In this document: piece by piece, positions 18,316 to 26,596 of the stretch | Numbering within the stretch: position 1 is the stretch's first letter | Layout of the letters: each line of letters starts with the position of its first letter | DNA from: Cryobacterium breve | Lineage (GTDB): Bacteria > Actinomycetota > Actinomycetes > Actinomycetales > Microbacteriaceae | Length of the DNA stretch: 64,000 nucleotides | Direction: 5' to 3' | Assembly: GCF_004402375.1 (NCBI RefSeq) | Contig: NZ_SOGJ01000011.1 | Location: 186,001-250,000, forward strand | The notes under the pieces: model-generated | What the model was told of the DNA's origin: nothing | What the model saw: only the letters and a program-made list of their open reading frames with translations | Database searches by the model: none | Position numbers and translations under genes: made by a program

Positions 18316-19323
18316 TCAGGCGACGGCGCCGTCCCAGCCGCGGTAGGGGTCCCAGCCGGCCTGGTCGTGGGGGCGACCGTCCACCAGGACCCGGCCGGCG
18401 GCATCCGTCACCACGCCGAGGGCGCGGAAGCCGGCCGGGAGCGCGGCCCCGGGCGGGAACGTGGCGAGCAGACCGTGGTCCTCGCCGCCGCCGAGGGCGC
18501 GCTCGACGTTTTCGCCGAGCGCCGACCGGGCGAAGTCGATGCCCACGCCACTGGCCCGGGCGAGGCGTCCGGCGTCGATGGCGAGGCCGTCGGACACGTC
18601 GAGCATGGCGGTCGCACCCGCGGCGGCAGCGGCCGGGCCGCGGTCGATGGGGGGCACGGGGGCGAGCTGCGCGGCGACCGCCTCGGGATGCTGCGCCCTC
18701 AGCGCCCGAGCGAGCGCGGCATCCGGCGTGCCGTTTGCGTCCACAGCGAGCCGAAAGAGCAGGTCCAATCCCTCAGCGGCCTCTCCGAGGCGCCCGGCCA
18801 GAGCCACAACGTCGCCTGACCGCGCCCCGGAACGCAGCACAGGCTCGCGCCCCTCGAGGTCACCGAAGGCCGTCACGGCGAGGGTGAGAGCGTCTGAGGC
18901 GGACAGGTCGCCGCCGACGACCCCACAGCCGGGTGCCAAAGCCTCACAGCAGTCGCGCAGACCGTCGGCGATGCCCTCGATCACTGAGATCGGCGTTGAC
19001 GGCGGGGCGGCGATCGCCACCACCAGGGCGGTGGGCCGGGCCCCCATGGCGGCGACGTCGGACAGGTTCGTCGCGGCAGCCTTCCAGCCGAGGTCGTGCG
19101 GGCTGGACCAGGCGAGCCGGAAGTCGGGGCCCTGGATCATCATGTCCGTGGTGACCACGTAGCGCCCGTCCGGGGCCCGCATCACGGCAGCGTCGTCGCC
19201 GGGGCCGAGGAGCTGGGCGGAAGCGTCCGGCAGCCGCGGGAAGATTCGGGCGAGAACCTCCCCCTCACTGAGGTCGGCCAGCGTTTCACTCGTGGGGAGC
19301 ATTGCGCCCGCAGAATTCGTCAT
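18316..19323 (-). CDS. thiL: Thiamine-monophosphate kinase
   Basis: Phosphorylates thiamine monophosphate to the active cofactor thiamine diphosphate. The 335-residue protein has the ThiL landmarks: GPGDDAAVM near residue 43, TTDMMIQGPDF, AATNLSDVAAMGARP, GGDLSASD, and SDGLAIDAGRLAR. Other AIR-synthase-like kinases share the fold, but the motif order fits ThiL. ATG at 19323 is separated by 24 nt from the divergent DUF3515 gene, and TACCGT ends 7 nt upstream, implying a leaderless mRNA. It ends near a bidirectional terminator. Confidence 0.95.
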   Translation of the reverse strand: MTNSAGAMLPTSETLADLSEGEVLARIFPRLPDASAQLLGPGDDAAVMRAPDGRYVVTTDMMIQGPDFRLAWSSPHDLGWKAAATNLSDVAAMGARPTALVVAIAAPPSTPISVIEGIADGLRDCCEALAPGCGVVGGDLSASDALTLAVTAFGDLEGREPVLRSGARSGDVVALAGRLGEAAEGLDLLFRLAVDANGTPDAALARALRAQHPEAVAAQLAPVPPIDRGPAAAAAGATAMLDVSDGLAIDAGRLARASGVGIDFARSALGENVERALGGGEDHGLLATFPPGAALPAGFRALGVVTDAAGRVLVDGRPHDQAGWDPYRGWDGAVA

Positions 19324-19330
19324 GCATCAA

Positions 19331-19340
19331 ACGGTAGCCT
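19331..19340. promoter_or_regulatory. Overlapping divergent -10 elements of thiL and the DUF3515 gene
   Basis: ACGGTAGCCT contains TAGCCT on the plus strand (19335-19340) and TACCGT on the minus strand (19336-19331); the two hexamers share the central TA. Each ends exactly 7 nt from its ATG (19348 and 19323). The whole divergent control region is therefore 24 nt, and both mRNAs should be leaderless. Confidence 0.6.
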
Positions 19341-19347
19341 GATTGCA

Positions 19348-19863
19348 ATGACCCCCAACATCCGCTCCCTCCGCACCGGCATCGCGCTCACGCTCGTCGC
19401 CGGCTCCGTGCTCCTCACCGGCTGCACGGCGATCGTGCCGCTGGAACCGGCCGCGGATGCCGTCAATCCCACCTGCGCGAGCCTCATCGTTCGTCTGCCG
19501 ACCACTGTGGCCTCGCTGCCGGAGCGCGAGACGAACGCGCAGGCGACCGGCGCCTGGGGCACGCCGAGCGCGGTCCTGCTGCACTGCGGTGTGACCGTGC
19601 CCGAGCCCACGACGCTCCCCTGCCTCACGATCAACGGCATCGACTGGATCGAGGACGATTCGGATGCCCCGCTCTACCGGTACACCACCTACGGCCGCGA
19701 CCCGGCGACCGAGCTGGTCATCGACTCGGACAAGGTCAGTGGATCGACGGTGCTCGTGGACCTGGCGCAGGCCGTGGGGAACATCCCCGCGACGGGAAAG
19801 TGCCTCGGCGCCGCGGATCTGCTGCTGCCGACGGACGGTGAGACGCTGGCGCCCGCGCCGTAG
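19348..19863 (+). CDS. DUF3515 family lipoprotein
   Basis: This 171-residue protein has an N-terminal lipoprotein signal with lipobox LLTGC (Cys near residue 27), so it should be exported and lipid-anchored on the outer face of the membrane. The mature part has paired cysteines (PTCASLIV, LHCGVTV, LPCLTI, GKCLGAAD) and WGTPSAVLL, as in the DUF3515 family that is commonly found beside thiL in Actinobacteria. Function unknown. ATG at 19348 sits 7 nt after TAGCCT. Confidence 0.85.
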   Translation: MTPNIRSLRTGIALTLVAGSVLLTGCTAIVPLEPAADAVNPTCASLIVRLPTTVASLPERETNAQATGAWGTPSAVLLHCGVTVPEPTTLPCLTINGIDWIEDDSDAPLYRYTTYGRDPATELVIDSDKVSGSTVLVDLAQAVGNIPATGKCLGAADLLLPTDGETLAPAP

Positions 19864-20108
19864 TCCACGCCCCCCGCACCCGCGGCGAGAGGACGATTCT
19901 GGGGGTGGCGGCATCCGGTACGCCCTCACAGACGTCGTTTCGGCAAGGATACGAGCCTGTTCGGCCGACCGCAGGCACGGGTTTGTCAAGTGTTACGTCT
20001 CGCCGCGTCATGCCAGGACGTCTGGGAGCAGCGCAGCCGGACGACACGTAACGTCGCCGGGGAGTCGCCGTCAGCTGGCGTGCGGCCGCAGATGGACGGG
20101 GACACGAC

Positions 20109-21167
20109 ATGCTTCTCACCGGACTCGGCCTGGGCATCGCCCTGGGCTTCGCCATGCAGCGGGGCAGGTTCTGCGTCACCGGCGCGTTCCGAGACCTCTG
20201 GATCACGGGCAGCACTCGCTGGCTGACGGCCTTCCTGATCGTCATCGCCGTGCAGAGCGTGGGCGTCTTCGCCCTTGACACGGCCGGTGTCATCACCCTC
20301 GACCCCCAGCCGTTCGCCTGGGTGGCCACGATCATCGGCGCGTTCATCTTCGGGTTCGCCATCGTGCTGGCCGGCGGATGCGCAACGGGAACCTACTATC
20401 GGGCCGGCGAGGGTCTGGTGGGCAGTTGGTTCGCCCTGATCTTCTACGCCCTCTTCTCCGCCATCTCGAAAACGGGCGCCCTGTCCACGCCGGTCGCGGC
20501 GCTGCGCGGAATCACCCTGGAGGCTTCCACGATCCACGGTGTCCTCGGCGTCTCACCGTGGGCGCTGGTCGCGGTACTGGTCACCGGCGTCGGCCTTCTC
20601 GCCCGGCATCACCTGCGGCTGAGGTCTCCCCTGCCGCTCGTGTCCCTGCCGGCGCGCACCAGCGGCATCCGGCATCTCCTGTTCGAGAAGAAATGGGGTG
20701 CTTTCACCACCGCCCTGATCATCGCACCGCTCGCCATCCTCGCCTGGCCGCTCAGCTGGGCAACCGGGCGCGAATCCGGGCTCGGCATCACCGGGCCGTC
20801 CTCGAACATCGTCAACTATCTCGTGCGCGGCGATCCGCAGCTCATCGACTGGGGTGTGTACCTGGTGATCGGCATCCTGCTCGGCTCGTTCATCGCTGCC
20901 AAGGCCAGCGGGGAGTTCCGGGTGCGGCTGCCCGACGTCACCACCACCATCCGGAGCATCGTCGGCGGGGTACTGATGGGCGTCGGGGCGAGCCTGGCCG
21001 GCGGCTGCACGATCGGCAACGGCATGGTCGACACCGCCACCTTCGGCCTCCAGGGCTGGGTGTCGCTGGTCTTCATGATCATCGGCACCGGCGCAGCCAC
21101 GCGCCTCTTCATCACCGGATCCGCGCGGGTCGGAGTCTCCCCCGTCCGCGTCCCGGCCGACCGTTAG
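20109..21167 (+). CDS. YeeE/YedE (TsuA-like) thiosulfate/sulfur-compound transporter
   Basis: Polytopic membrane protein of 352 residues with the duplicated YeeE/YedE fold. Each half carries the family glycine-cysteine motif: LAGGCATGTYYRAGEG in the first and LAGGCTIGNGMVD in the second, plus QRGRFCVTGAFRD at the N-terminus. In TsuA these cysteines relay thiosulfate across the membrane. It lies 33 nt upstream of a TusA-family gene, the typical YeeE-YeeD pairing. ATG at 20109 has ACGGGGAC upstream. The exact substrate (thiosulfate or another sulfur species) is inference. Confidence 0.85.
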   Translation: MLLTGLGLGIALGFAMQRGRFCVTGAFRDLWITGSTRWLTAFLIVIAVQSVGVFALDTAGVITLDPQPFAWVATIIGAFIFGFAIVLAGGCATGTYYRAGEGLVGSWFALIFYALFSAISKTGALSTPVAALRGITLEASTIHGVLGVSPWALVAVLVTGVGLLARHHLRLRSPLPLVSLPARTSGIRHLLFEKKWGAFTTALIIAPLAILAWPLSWATGRESGLGITGPSSNIVNYLVRGDPQLIDWGVYLVIGILLGSFIAAKASGEFRVRLPDVTTTIRSIVGGVLMGVGASLAGGCTIGNGMVDTATFGLQGWVSLVFMIIGTGAATRLFITGSARVGVSPVRVPADR

Positions 21168-21200
21168 CCACCCAGTAGAACCAACAGAAAGAAGCCCGAT

Positions 21201-21428
21201 ATGGCACAGTACACACTCGAAACCGACGGTCAGGTCTGCCCGTTCCCACTCGTCGAGGCCGGCGACGCGATCGCGAAGCTCAACTTCGGCGACCAGCTCA
21301 CCATCAACTTCGACTGCACCCAGGCAACGGATGCCCTGCCGCGCTGGGCGGCGGAGAACGGCTACCCGGTCACCCATTTCGACCGTGTCGGCGACGCCCA
21401 GTGGACCATCACGGTGCAGAAGGCCTAG
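21201..21428 (+). CDS. TusA-family sulfur carrier (YeeD/TsuB-like)
   Basis: Small 75-residue cytosolic protein with the TusA motif VCPFPLVEAGDAI (CPxP, catalytic Cys14) and the alpha/beta fold of sulfur carriers. Paired with the upstream YeeE-type transporter, it probably accepts or channels the imported sulfur. A second Cys (FDCTQA) is present. AGAAAGAAG precedes the ATG at 21201. The two genes appear to form an operon ended by the palindromic element at 21514-21590. Confidence 0.88.
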   Translation: MAQYTLETDGQVCPFPLVEAGDAIAKLNFGDQLTINFDCTQATDALPRWAAENGYPVTHFDRVGDAQWTITVQKA

Positions 21429-21439
21429 CCCGCGCGGTC

Positions 21440-21490
21440 GGCGCTGCGGCACGGCCGGCGCTGCGGCACGGCCGGCGCTGCGGCACGGCC
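21440..21490. repeat. Three perfect tandem copies of a 17-nt unit
   Basis: CGGCGCTGCGGCACGGC is repeated exactly three times head to tail (21440-21456, 21457-21473, 21474-21490) and followed by a partial fourth copy (CGGC). It begins 12 nt after the TusA-family stop codon. The lack of drift suggests a recent expansion; copy number may vary between strains. Confidence 0.85.
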
Positions 21491-21513
21491 GGCTAGACCG
21501 ACCGGTCGAACCA

Positions 21514-21590
21514 ATTCGACGGTGATTTTGGGTCAAAGACTCGTTTTTGAGCCCAAACGCCCTGTCTTGAGCAAGATCTCCGTCGAATTC
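21514..21590. terminator. Nested inverted repeats between convergent TusA-family and ddl genes
   Basis: Outer 10-bp arms AATTCGACGG (21514-21523) and CCGTCGAATT (21581-21590) enclose an inner pair TTGGGTCAAA (21529-21538) / TTTGAGCCCAA (21547-21557) with one bulge. It is AT-richer than the flanks. Position favours a bidirectional terminator, though a dispersed palindromic repeat is also possible. Confidence 0.55.
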
Positions 21591-21597
21591 GTTCGGG

Positions 21598-22716
21598 CTA
21601 GATCGCTAGGCGCAGGGCTACCGGCGCGGAATGGCGGGCCAGGGCCACCTCGATCAGCTCGTCGATCAGCTGGGGATACGTGAAGCCGCTGGCCAGCCAG
21701 CACGACGGGAACATCGAGATCGGGGTGAACCCGGGCATGGTGTTGATCTCGTTGATCACCCAGCCGTCGGCGGTGAGAAAGAAGTCGACCCGCGCCAAGC
21801 CGGCGCCGTCGATGGCGTCGAAGGCGCGAATGGCGAGGGCCTGCATCTCGGCCAGTTCCACCGGCGTGAGGGCGGCCGGGCAGACCAGCTCGATGCCGTC
21901 CGCGCCGAGGTACTTGGCGTCGAAGTCGTAGAAGTCGCGGCCGGTGACCCTCACCTCGCCGGCGACGGATGCCCGCGTCGCCTCCCCAGGACGTCCCTGC
22001 AGCACCGCAATCTCGAGTTCGCGCCCCGACAGGCCGGCCTCGATGAGAACCTTGCTGTCCTCAAGCAGGGCAACGCGCATCGCCTCGGCGAGCTGGTCCA
22101 GGTTCGACACTCGGCTGACACCGACGCTCGACCCCGCCCGGGCGGGCTTCACGAACACGGGCATCCCGAGTTCCTCGGCCGCCGCGAACGCCAGGCCGGG
22201 AGCCTCGTCCCAGTCGGTGGCGGTGACGGTGCGCCAGGGGGCGACCGGCAGGGCCGCCTGCTGGAAGACGGTCTTGGTGAAGTGCTTATCCATGCCCAGC
22301 GCCGACGCGAGCACGCCTGAGCCCACGTAGGGCAGTCCCACGAGTTCGAGCAACCCCTGCACCGTGCCGTCCTCACCGAACGGGCCGTGCAGGATCGGGA
22401 GGACCAGGTCGACGTTGCCGAGGGAGCGATGGCCGGTGACGTCGGTGACCGTCAGCTGGCGGCTGAGGCTGCTTTCCGGCCACCGGATGCGGCTGCCGTT
22501 GTCGAAGACCTCGGGCAGCTGCTCGGCGTCCAGTCTGAACCGGGCCGGGTCATCCGCTTCGAGCACGAAGGCTCCCTCGCGGGTGATGCCGATCGGAATG
22601 ACGTTGTAGCGCTCGCGGTCAATTGCCGCCAGGACGCCGCCCGCTGTGGCGCAACTGATCGAATGTTCGCTTGACCGACCCCCAAAGAGCAGCGCTACCG
22701 TGAGCTTGTTCGTCAT
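21598..22716 (-). CDS. ddl: D-alanine--D-alanine ligase
   Basis: ATP-grasp ligase that makes the D-Ala-D-Ala dipeptide for peptidoglycan. The 372-residue protein has LFGGRSSEHSISCATAGG at the N-terminus, HGPFGEDGTVQGLLE, PYVGSGVLASALGMDK, FVKPARAGSSVGVSRV, and the metal-binding INEINTMPGFTPISMFP near the C-terminus. ATG at 22716 has AAGGAC 6 nt upstream; a TTG directly before it is less likely. Its first 98 nt overlap the gpsA 3' end in another frame. Last gene of the leuC-to-ddl run. Confidence 0.97.
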   Translation of the reverse strand: MTNKLTVALLFGGRSSEHSISCATAGGVLAAIDRERYNVIPIGITREGAFVLEADDPARFRLDAEQLPEVFDNGSRIRWPESSLSRQLTVTDVTGHRSLGNVDLVLPILHGPFGEDGTVQGLLELVGLPYVGSGVLASALGMDKHFTKTVFQQAALPVAPWRTVTATDWDEAPGLAFAAAEELGMPVFVKPARAGSSVGVSRVSNLDQLAEAMRVALLEDSKVLIEAGLSGRELEIAVLQGRPGEATRASVAGEVRVTGRDFYDFDAKYLGADGIELVCPAALTPVELAEMQALAIRAFDAIDGAGLARVDFFLTADGWVINEINTMPGFTPISMFPSCWLASGFTYPQLIDELIEVALARHSAPVALRLAI

Positions 22717-23746
22717 CAATCGTCCTTTCGCCCTGCGGCTCGGCTGAGTCCGTTGTCAGGTGCGGGGCGAGGTCCCGCGGTTTCAGAGTACCGGCAAGCA
22801 CCTGGCGGACCTGCTCGACGATAGGCATGTCCACCCCCTTGGCACGGGCCAGTTCGAGAATGGGGCCGACGGATGCGAGACCCTCCGTGGTCTGCTGCAT
22901 CTGCTTCACGACGTCAGCGATGCCGTAGCCCTGGCCGAGCAGACGGCCTGCCGTGTTGTTGCGGCTGAGCGGCGACTGGCAGGTTGCGATGAGGTCGCCC
23001 AGGCCGGCCAAACCGGCCAGCGTTTCCGGATGCGCACCGTAGGCCACCGCGAAATCGGTCATTTCCACCAGACCACGGGTGATGATCGACGCCTTCGTGT
23101 TCTCGCCGTAGCCGACGCCGTCGACGATGCCGATGGCGACAGCGATCAGGTTCTTCAGCACGCCGCCGAATTCGGTGCCGATGACATCCGTGTTGACGTA
23201 GGAGCGGAAGTAGCGGTTGCGGGCCAGCATGGCCACCGCCTGCGCGGTCTCCAGGCTGTTCGAGGAGACCACGGCGGCCGTTGGCTGTTCCTTGGCGATC
23301 TCAAGGGCCAGGTTGGGGCCGGAGATTGCGGCGATGAGGTCCGGGTCGATCGGGAGCAACTCGGCGATGATCTGACTCATCCGCAGACCGGACCCACGCT
23401 CGACGCCCTTCATCAGCGACACCACGATGGCGCCGGGCGCCAAAAACGGCTCGGCCAGGATCAGATTCTCGCGCAACGACTGGCTCGGCACCGACACAAA
23501 CACCTGCTCGGCGCCGGCCAGTGCCAGGTCGAGCCTGGACGTGGCGCGGAGGCCGACCGGCAAGTTGATGCCGGGAAGGTAGTCGCTGTTGCGCCTGGCC
23601 TCGGTGATTTCCCGGGCGAGCTCGGGACGCCGTGCCCAGAGCACGACGTCGGCCCCCCCGTCGGACAGGATCTTGGCAAACGTTGTGCCCCAGCTCCCGG
23701 CGCCGAGGACGGCGACCCGCTTGCCCGGCTGGACCTTAGGCTTCAA
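22619..23746 (-). CDS. gpsA: Glycerol-3-phosphate dehydrogenase [NAD(P)+]
   Basis: Reduces dihydroxyacetone phosphate to sn-glycerol-3-phosphate for phospholipid synthesis. It shows VAVLGAGSWGTTFAKIL (dinucleotide fold), GPNLALEIAKEQPTAAVV, TEFGGVLKNLIAVAIGIVDG (catalytic Lys) and GLGDLIATC. No ATG or GTG fits the conserved start; TTG at 23746, overlapping the plsC end by 11 nt, is the best candidate. At 375 residues it is about 35 longer than usual because the C-terminal tail (after GTLKPRDL) runs 98 nt into ddl. The tail is polar and looks unconserved. Confidence 0.92.
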   Translation of the reverse strand: MKPKVQPGKRVAVLGAGSWGTTFAKILSDGGADVVLWARRPELAREITEARRNSDYLPGINLPVGLRATSRLDLALAGAEQVFVSVPSQSLRENLILAEPFLAPGAIVVSLMKGVERGSGLRMSQIIAELLPIDPDLIAAISGPNLALEIAKEQPTAAVVSSNSLETAQAVAMLARNRYFRSYVNTDVIGTEFGGVLKNLIAVAIGIVDGVGYGENTKASIITRGLVEMTDFAVAYGAHPETLAGLAGLGDLIATCQSPLSRNNTAGRLLGQGYGIADVVKQMQQTTEGLASVGPILELARAKGVDMPIVEQVRQVLAGTLKPRDLAPHLTTDSAEPQGERTIDDEQAHGSAALWGSVKRTFDQLRHSGRRPGGN

Positions 23747-24557
23747 AACGGCCGGTCTCTTTCTGATCGTGCTCGGCGGGGTTCCAGCGCTTGTCCGGCG
23801 CGGTCTCACCCCGAAGTTCTTCGAGCAGTTGGGTGATGGCGGCCATGACAAGCGTGGTGGCCTCGTTGAGAGTCCCCGGGTCGAGGTTGCGTCCCCGGAA
23901 CTGGGCGAGGTCGAGCGGCTCGCCGATCTTGACGAGGACGGTCTTGCGTGGGAACAGGCTCAGCCTCTTCGAATACCGAGGCATGATCTCCTGCGCTCCC
24001 CAGTGGGCGACCGGCACGATCGGAATGCCCCGCTCGAGTGCGATCCGCACGGCGCCGGTCTTGCCGCGCATCGGCCACAGGCCCGGGTCGCGAGTCAGCG
24101 ACCCTTCCGGGTAGACGACGACCATCTGGCCACGTTCGACCAGCCGCTGGGCCGCCTTCACTGGCTCACTGCCGCGCACGCTTCCGCCACGCTGCACCGG
24201 GATCTGTCCCGACTTCTGCAGCATCCACCCGATCACCGGGATGGTGAAGACGGATGCCTTGGCCATGAATCGGGGCGCGCGCCCCAGCTTCCAGCTGACC
24301 ACCCCCATCAGAACGGGGTCGATTTCGCTGAAATGGTTGGGCGCCATCACGAACGCTCCAGCGCGGGGGAACTTATCGGCGTCGGTGATCTTGAACCGCA
24401 CGGCGAGATTGATCACCGGAAGGATCATCAGTGCCAGAGCCCAGAAAATCGACGGCGTTCTCGTCTCCGAACGCCGTCGGCCCTGGGTCACGGCTGAACC
24501 GGACACGTCGGTCTGGGGCGCTGGATCGGACACGGGCGCTGGATCTGATGCTGGCAC
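23736..24557 (-). CDS. plsC: 1-acyl-sn-glycerol-3-phosphate acyltransferase (PlsC family)
   Basis: Membrane acyltransferase that acylates lysophosphatidic acid. The 273-residue product has an N-terminal Pro/Asp-rich stretch, one hydrophobic helix (about residues 35-55), the catalytic NHFSEIDP (HX4D-like, with the His-Asp pair) and the substrate motif VYPEGSLTRDPG. GTG at 24557 follows the murA stop by 7 nt. Placing it before gpsA groups two steps of phosphatidic acid synthesis with cell-wall genes murA and ddl. Confidence 0.9.
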   Translation of the reverse strand: MPASDPAPVSDPAPQTDVSGSAVTQGRRRSETRTPSIFWALALMILPVINLAVRFKITDADKFPRAGAFVMAPNHFSEIDPVLMGVVSWKLGRAPRFMAKASVFTIPVIGWMLQKSGQIPVQRGGSVRGSEPVKAAQRLVERGQMVVVYPEGSLTRDPGLWPMRGKTGAVRIALERGIPIVPVAHWGAQEIMPRYSKRLSLFPRKTVLVKIGEPLDLAQFRGRNLDPGTLNEATTLVMAAITQLLEELRGETAPDKRWNPAEHDQKETGRFEA

Positions 24558-24564
24558 GGCCCCA

Positions 24565-25989
24565 TTATCCTTCGAGATCGAAGTCAGCCCCCAACAGTTG
24601 CAGCTTGGTGATGAAGTTCTCGTAGCCACGGCTGATGATTCCAACATTGCTGACGGTCGACGTGCCCGAGGCGGTCAGGGCCGCGATCAGGTGGCTGAAA
24701 CCGCCGCGCAGGTCGGGAACCTCGATGTCGGCCCCGTGCAACTTCGTCGGCCCGGTGATGACGGCCGAGTGGTTGAAGTTCCGCTGGCCGAACCGGCAGG
24801 GATGCCCGCCGAGGCATTCCCGGTGGATCTGGATGGTCGCGCCCATCTCCACGAGGGCATCGACGAAGCCGAAGCGCTGCTCATAGACAGTCTCGTGCAC
24901 GATCGAGACGCCGTGGGCGTGGGTGAGGGCGATCACGAGTGGCTGCTGCCAGTCCGTCATGAAGCCGGGGTGGACATCCGTTTCGATGATGACGGGCTTG
25001 AGGTCGCCGCCCGGGTGGTAGAAACGGATGCCGTCGTCTTCGATGTCGAAAGCCCCGCCGACCTTGCGGAACACGTTCAGGAACGTGAGCATCTCGGGCT
25101 GGCGCGCGCCGCCGACGAAGATGTCGCCGTCGGTGGCCAGGGCCGCGGCGGCCCAGCTGGCGGCCTCGTTCCGGTCGAACAGGGCGCGGTGGTTGTAACC
25201 TTCGAGGCGCTCGACGCCCTCGATCCGAATCACGCGGTCGGTGTCGACCGTGATGATGGCACCCATCTTCTGCAGAATGTTGATGAGGTCCATGATCTCG
25301 GGCTCGATCGCGGCGCCTTTGAGCTCGGTGATGCCCTCCGCGCGCACGGCGGTGAGAAGCACCTGTTCGGTGGCGCCGACGCTCGGATAGGGCAGTGACA
25401 CTTTGGTGCCCTTGAGGCCGTTCGGGGCGGACATCCGGATGCCGCTCGGCTGCTTCTCGACGACGGCGCCGAACTTGCGCAGCACGTCCAGGTGATAGTC
25501 GATCGGGCGGTCGCCGATGCGGCAGCCACCGAGGTCGGGGATGAACGCCTCGCCGAGGCGGTGCAGCAGCGGGCCGCAGAACAGGATCGGGATGCGCGAG
25601 GATCCGGCGTGCGCGTCGATCGCGGCGAAGTGCGCGCTCTCCACGTCGACCGGGTCGAGCAGCAATTCGCCCGGCTCGGCTCCGTCGGTGACCTTGACGC
25701 CGTGTACCTCGAGCAGCTGGCGCACGATACGCACGTCGCTGATGTTCGGCACGTTCTTGAGCGTGCTGGGGCTTTCGCCCAGAAGCGCCGCGACCATGGC
25801 CTTGGTGACCAGGTTCTTGGCGCCCTTGAGCTCGATCCGACCGACGAGCGGGATGCCGCCGCGGATGGTGATCCGGTCGCTCTGCAGCCCCACGGCCGCC
25901 CCCCAACTCTGTGCATTCTCGCGATTCTGCGCGTCTTCCTTGCTCTGACCGTTTTCACGATTCTGAGTGATTTCGCTGATTGTGCTCAC
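24565..25989 (-). CDS. murA: UDP-N-acetylglucosamine 1-carboxyvinyltransferase
   Basis: First committed step of peptidoglycan synthesis, transferring enolpyruvate from PEP. The 474-residue protein has [16 protein letters not shown], the loop [13 protein letters not shown] carrying the catalytic Cys targeted by fosfomycin, and C-terminal [16 protein letters not shown] at 25989 overlaps the leuD stop (GTGA). Compared with the usual start there is an N-terminal extension of about 30 residues containing QNREN twice (residues 9-13 and 21-25), a low-complexity duplication. Fosfomycin sensitivity is expected from the Cys but not proven. Confidence 0.96.
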   Translation of the reverse strand: MSTISEITQNRENGQSKEDAQNRENAQSWGAAVGLQSDRITIRGGIPLVGRIELKGAKNLVTKAMVAALLGESPSTLKNVPNISDVRIVRQLLEVHGVKVTDGAEPGELLLDPVDVESAHFAAIDAHAGSSRIPILFCGPLLHRLGEAFIPDLGGCRIGDRPIDYHLDVLRKFGAVVEKQPSGIRMSAPNGLKGTKVSLPYPSVGATEQVLLTAVRAEGITELKGAAIEPEIMDLINILQKMGAIITVDTDRVIRIEGVERLEGYNHRALFDRNEAASWAAAALATDGDIFVGGARQPEMLTFLNVFRKVGGAFDIEDDGIRFYHPGGDLKPVIIETDVHPGFMTDWQQPLVIALTHAHGVSIVHETVYEQRFGFVDALVEMGATIQIHRECLGGHPCRFGQRNFNHSAVITGPTKLHGADIEVPDLRGGFSHLIAALTASGTSTVSNVGIISRGYENFITKLQLLGADFDLEG

Positions 25990-26594
25990 AAACCTACCTG
26001 CCTTGCCGGGAGAGTCCGGGGCCGCCATGGCTCCCGATGGGATTCGAATTCTGCGATCCGCGCTTCATCGCGCAGGGTGAGTCCGATGTCGTCGAGGCCT
26101 TCGAGGAGGCGCCATCGGGTGTAATCGTCAATCTCGAAGGGAACGGTGAGGGCGCCGACGCGGGCGGTGCGGGAGACGAGGTCAACCGTGAGTTCGATGC
26201 CGGGGCAGGCCTCGATCACGTCCCACAGGCGCTGGGCGTCGGCTTCCGAAATCTGGCCGGCGAGCAGACCCTGTTTGCCGGAGTTGCCGCGGAAGATGTC
26301 GCCGAAGCGGGGGCTGAGCACCACGTCGAAGCCGTAGTCCCGTAGAGCCCAGACGGCATGCTCCCGAGAGGAGCCCGTACCGAAATCGGCACCGGCCACG
26401 AGAACGCGGGCGCCCTCGAAGGCAGGGTCGTTGAGCACGAAAGCCGGGTCGGCGCGCCAGCGGGCGAAGAGGGCGTCTTCGAATCCGGTCTTGGTGACGC
26501 GCTTGAGGTAGACGGCCGGGATGATCTGGTCGGTATCAACGTTGGAGCGGCGCAGGGGTAGTGCGATGCCGGTGACGGTTGTGAACTTTTCCAC
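25986..26594 (-). CDS. leuD: 3-isopropylmalate dehydratase small subunit
   Basis: Swivelling subunit of isopropylmalate isomerase in leucine synthesis. The 202-residue product shows [37 protein letters not shown] and [18 protein letters not shown] at 26594 lies 2 nt after the leuC stop, with GGAG 11 nt upstream inside leuC. Its stop overlaps the murA start by 4 nt, so leucine and murein genes share a transcript. Confidence 0.96.
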   Translation of the reverse strand: MEKFTTVTGIALPLRRSNVDTDQIIPAVYLKRVTKTGFEDALFARWRADPAFVLNDPAFEGARVLVAGADFGTGSSREHAVWALRDYGFDVVLSPRFGDIFRGNSGKQGLLAGQISEADAQRLWDVIEACPGIELTVDLVSRTARVGALTVPFEIDDYTRWRLLEGLDDIGLTLRDEARIAEFESHREPWRPRTLPARQVGL

Positions 26595-26596
26595 TG

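Noticed and set aside
19864-20108. Sulfur-responsive riboswitch before the YeeE/YedE gene
   Set aside because: Only weak short inverted repeats (TTACGT/ACGTAA); no known riboswitch core was seen.
21440-21490. Possible CRISPR array
   Set aside because: Repeats are contiguous with no spacers and no cas genes are nearby.
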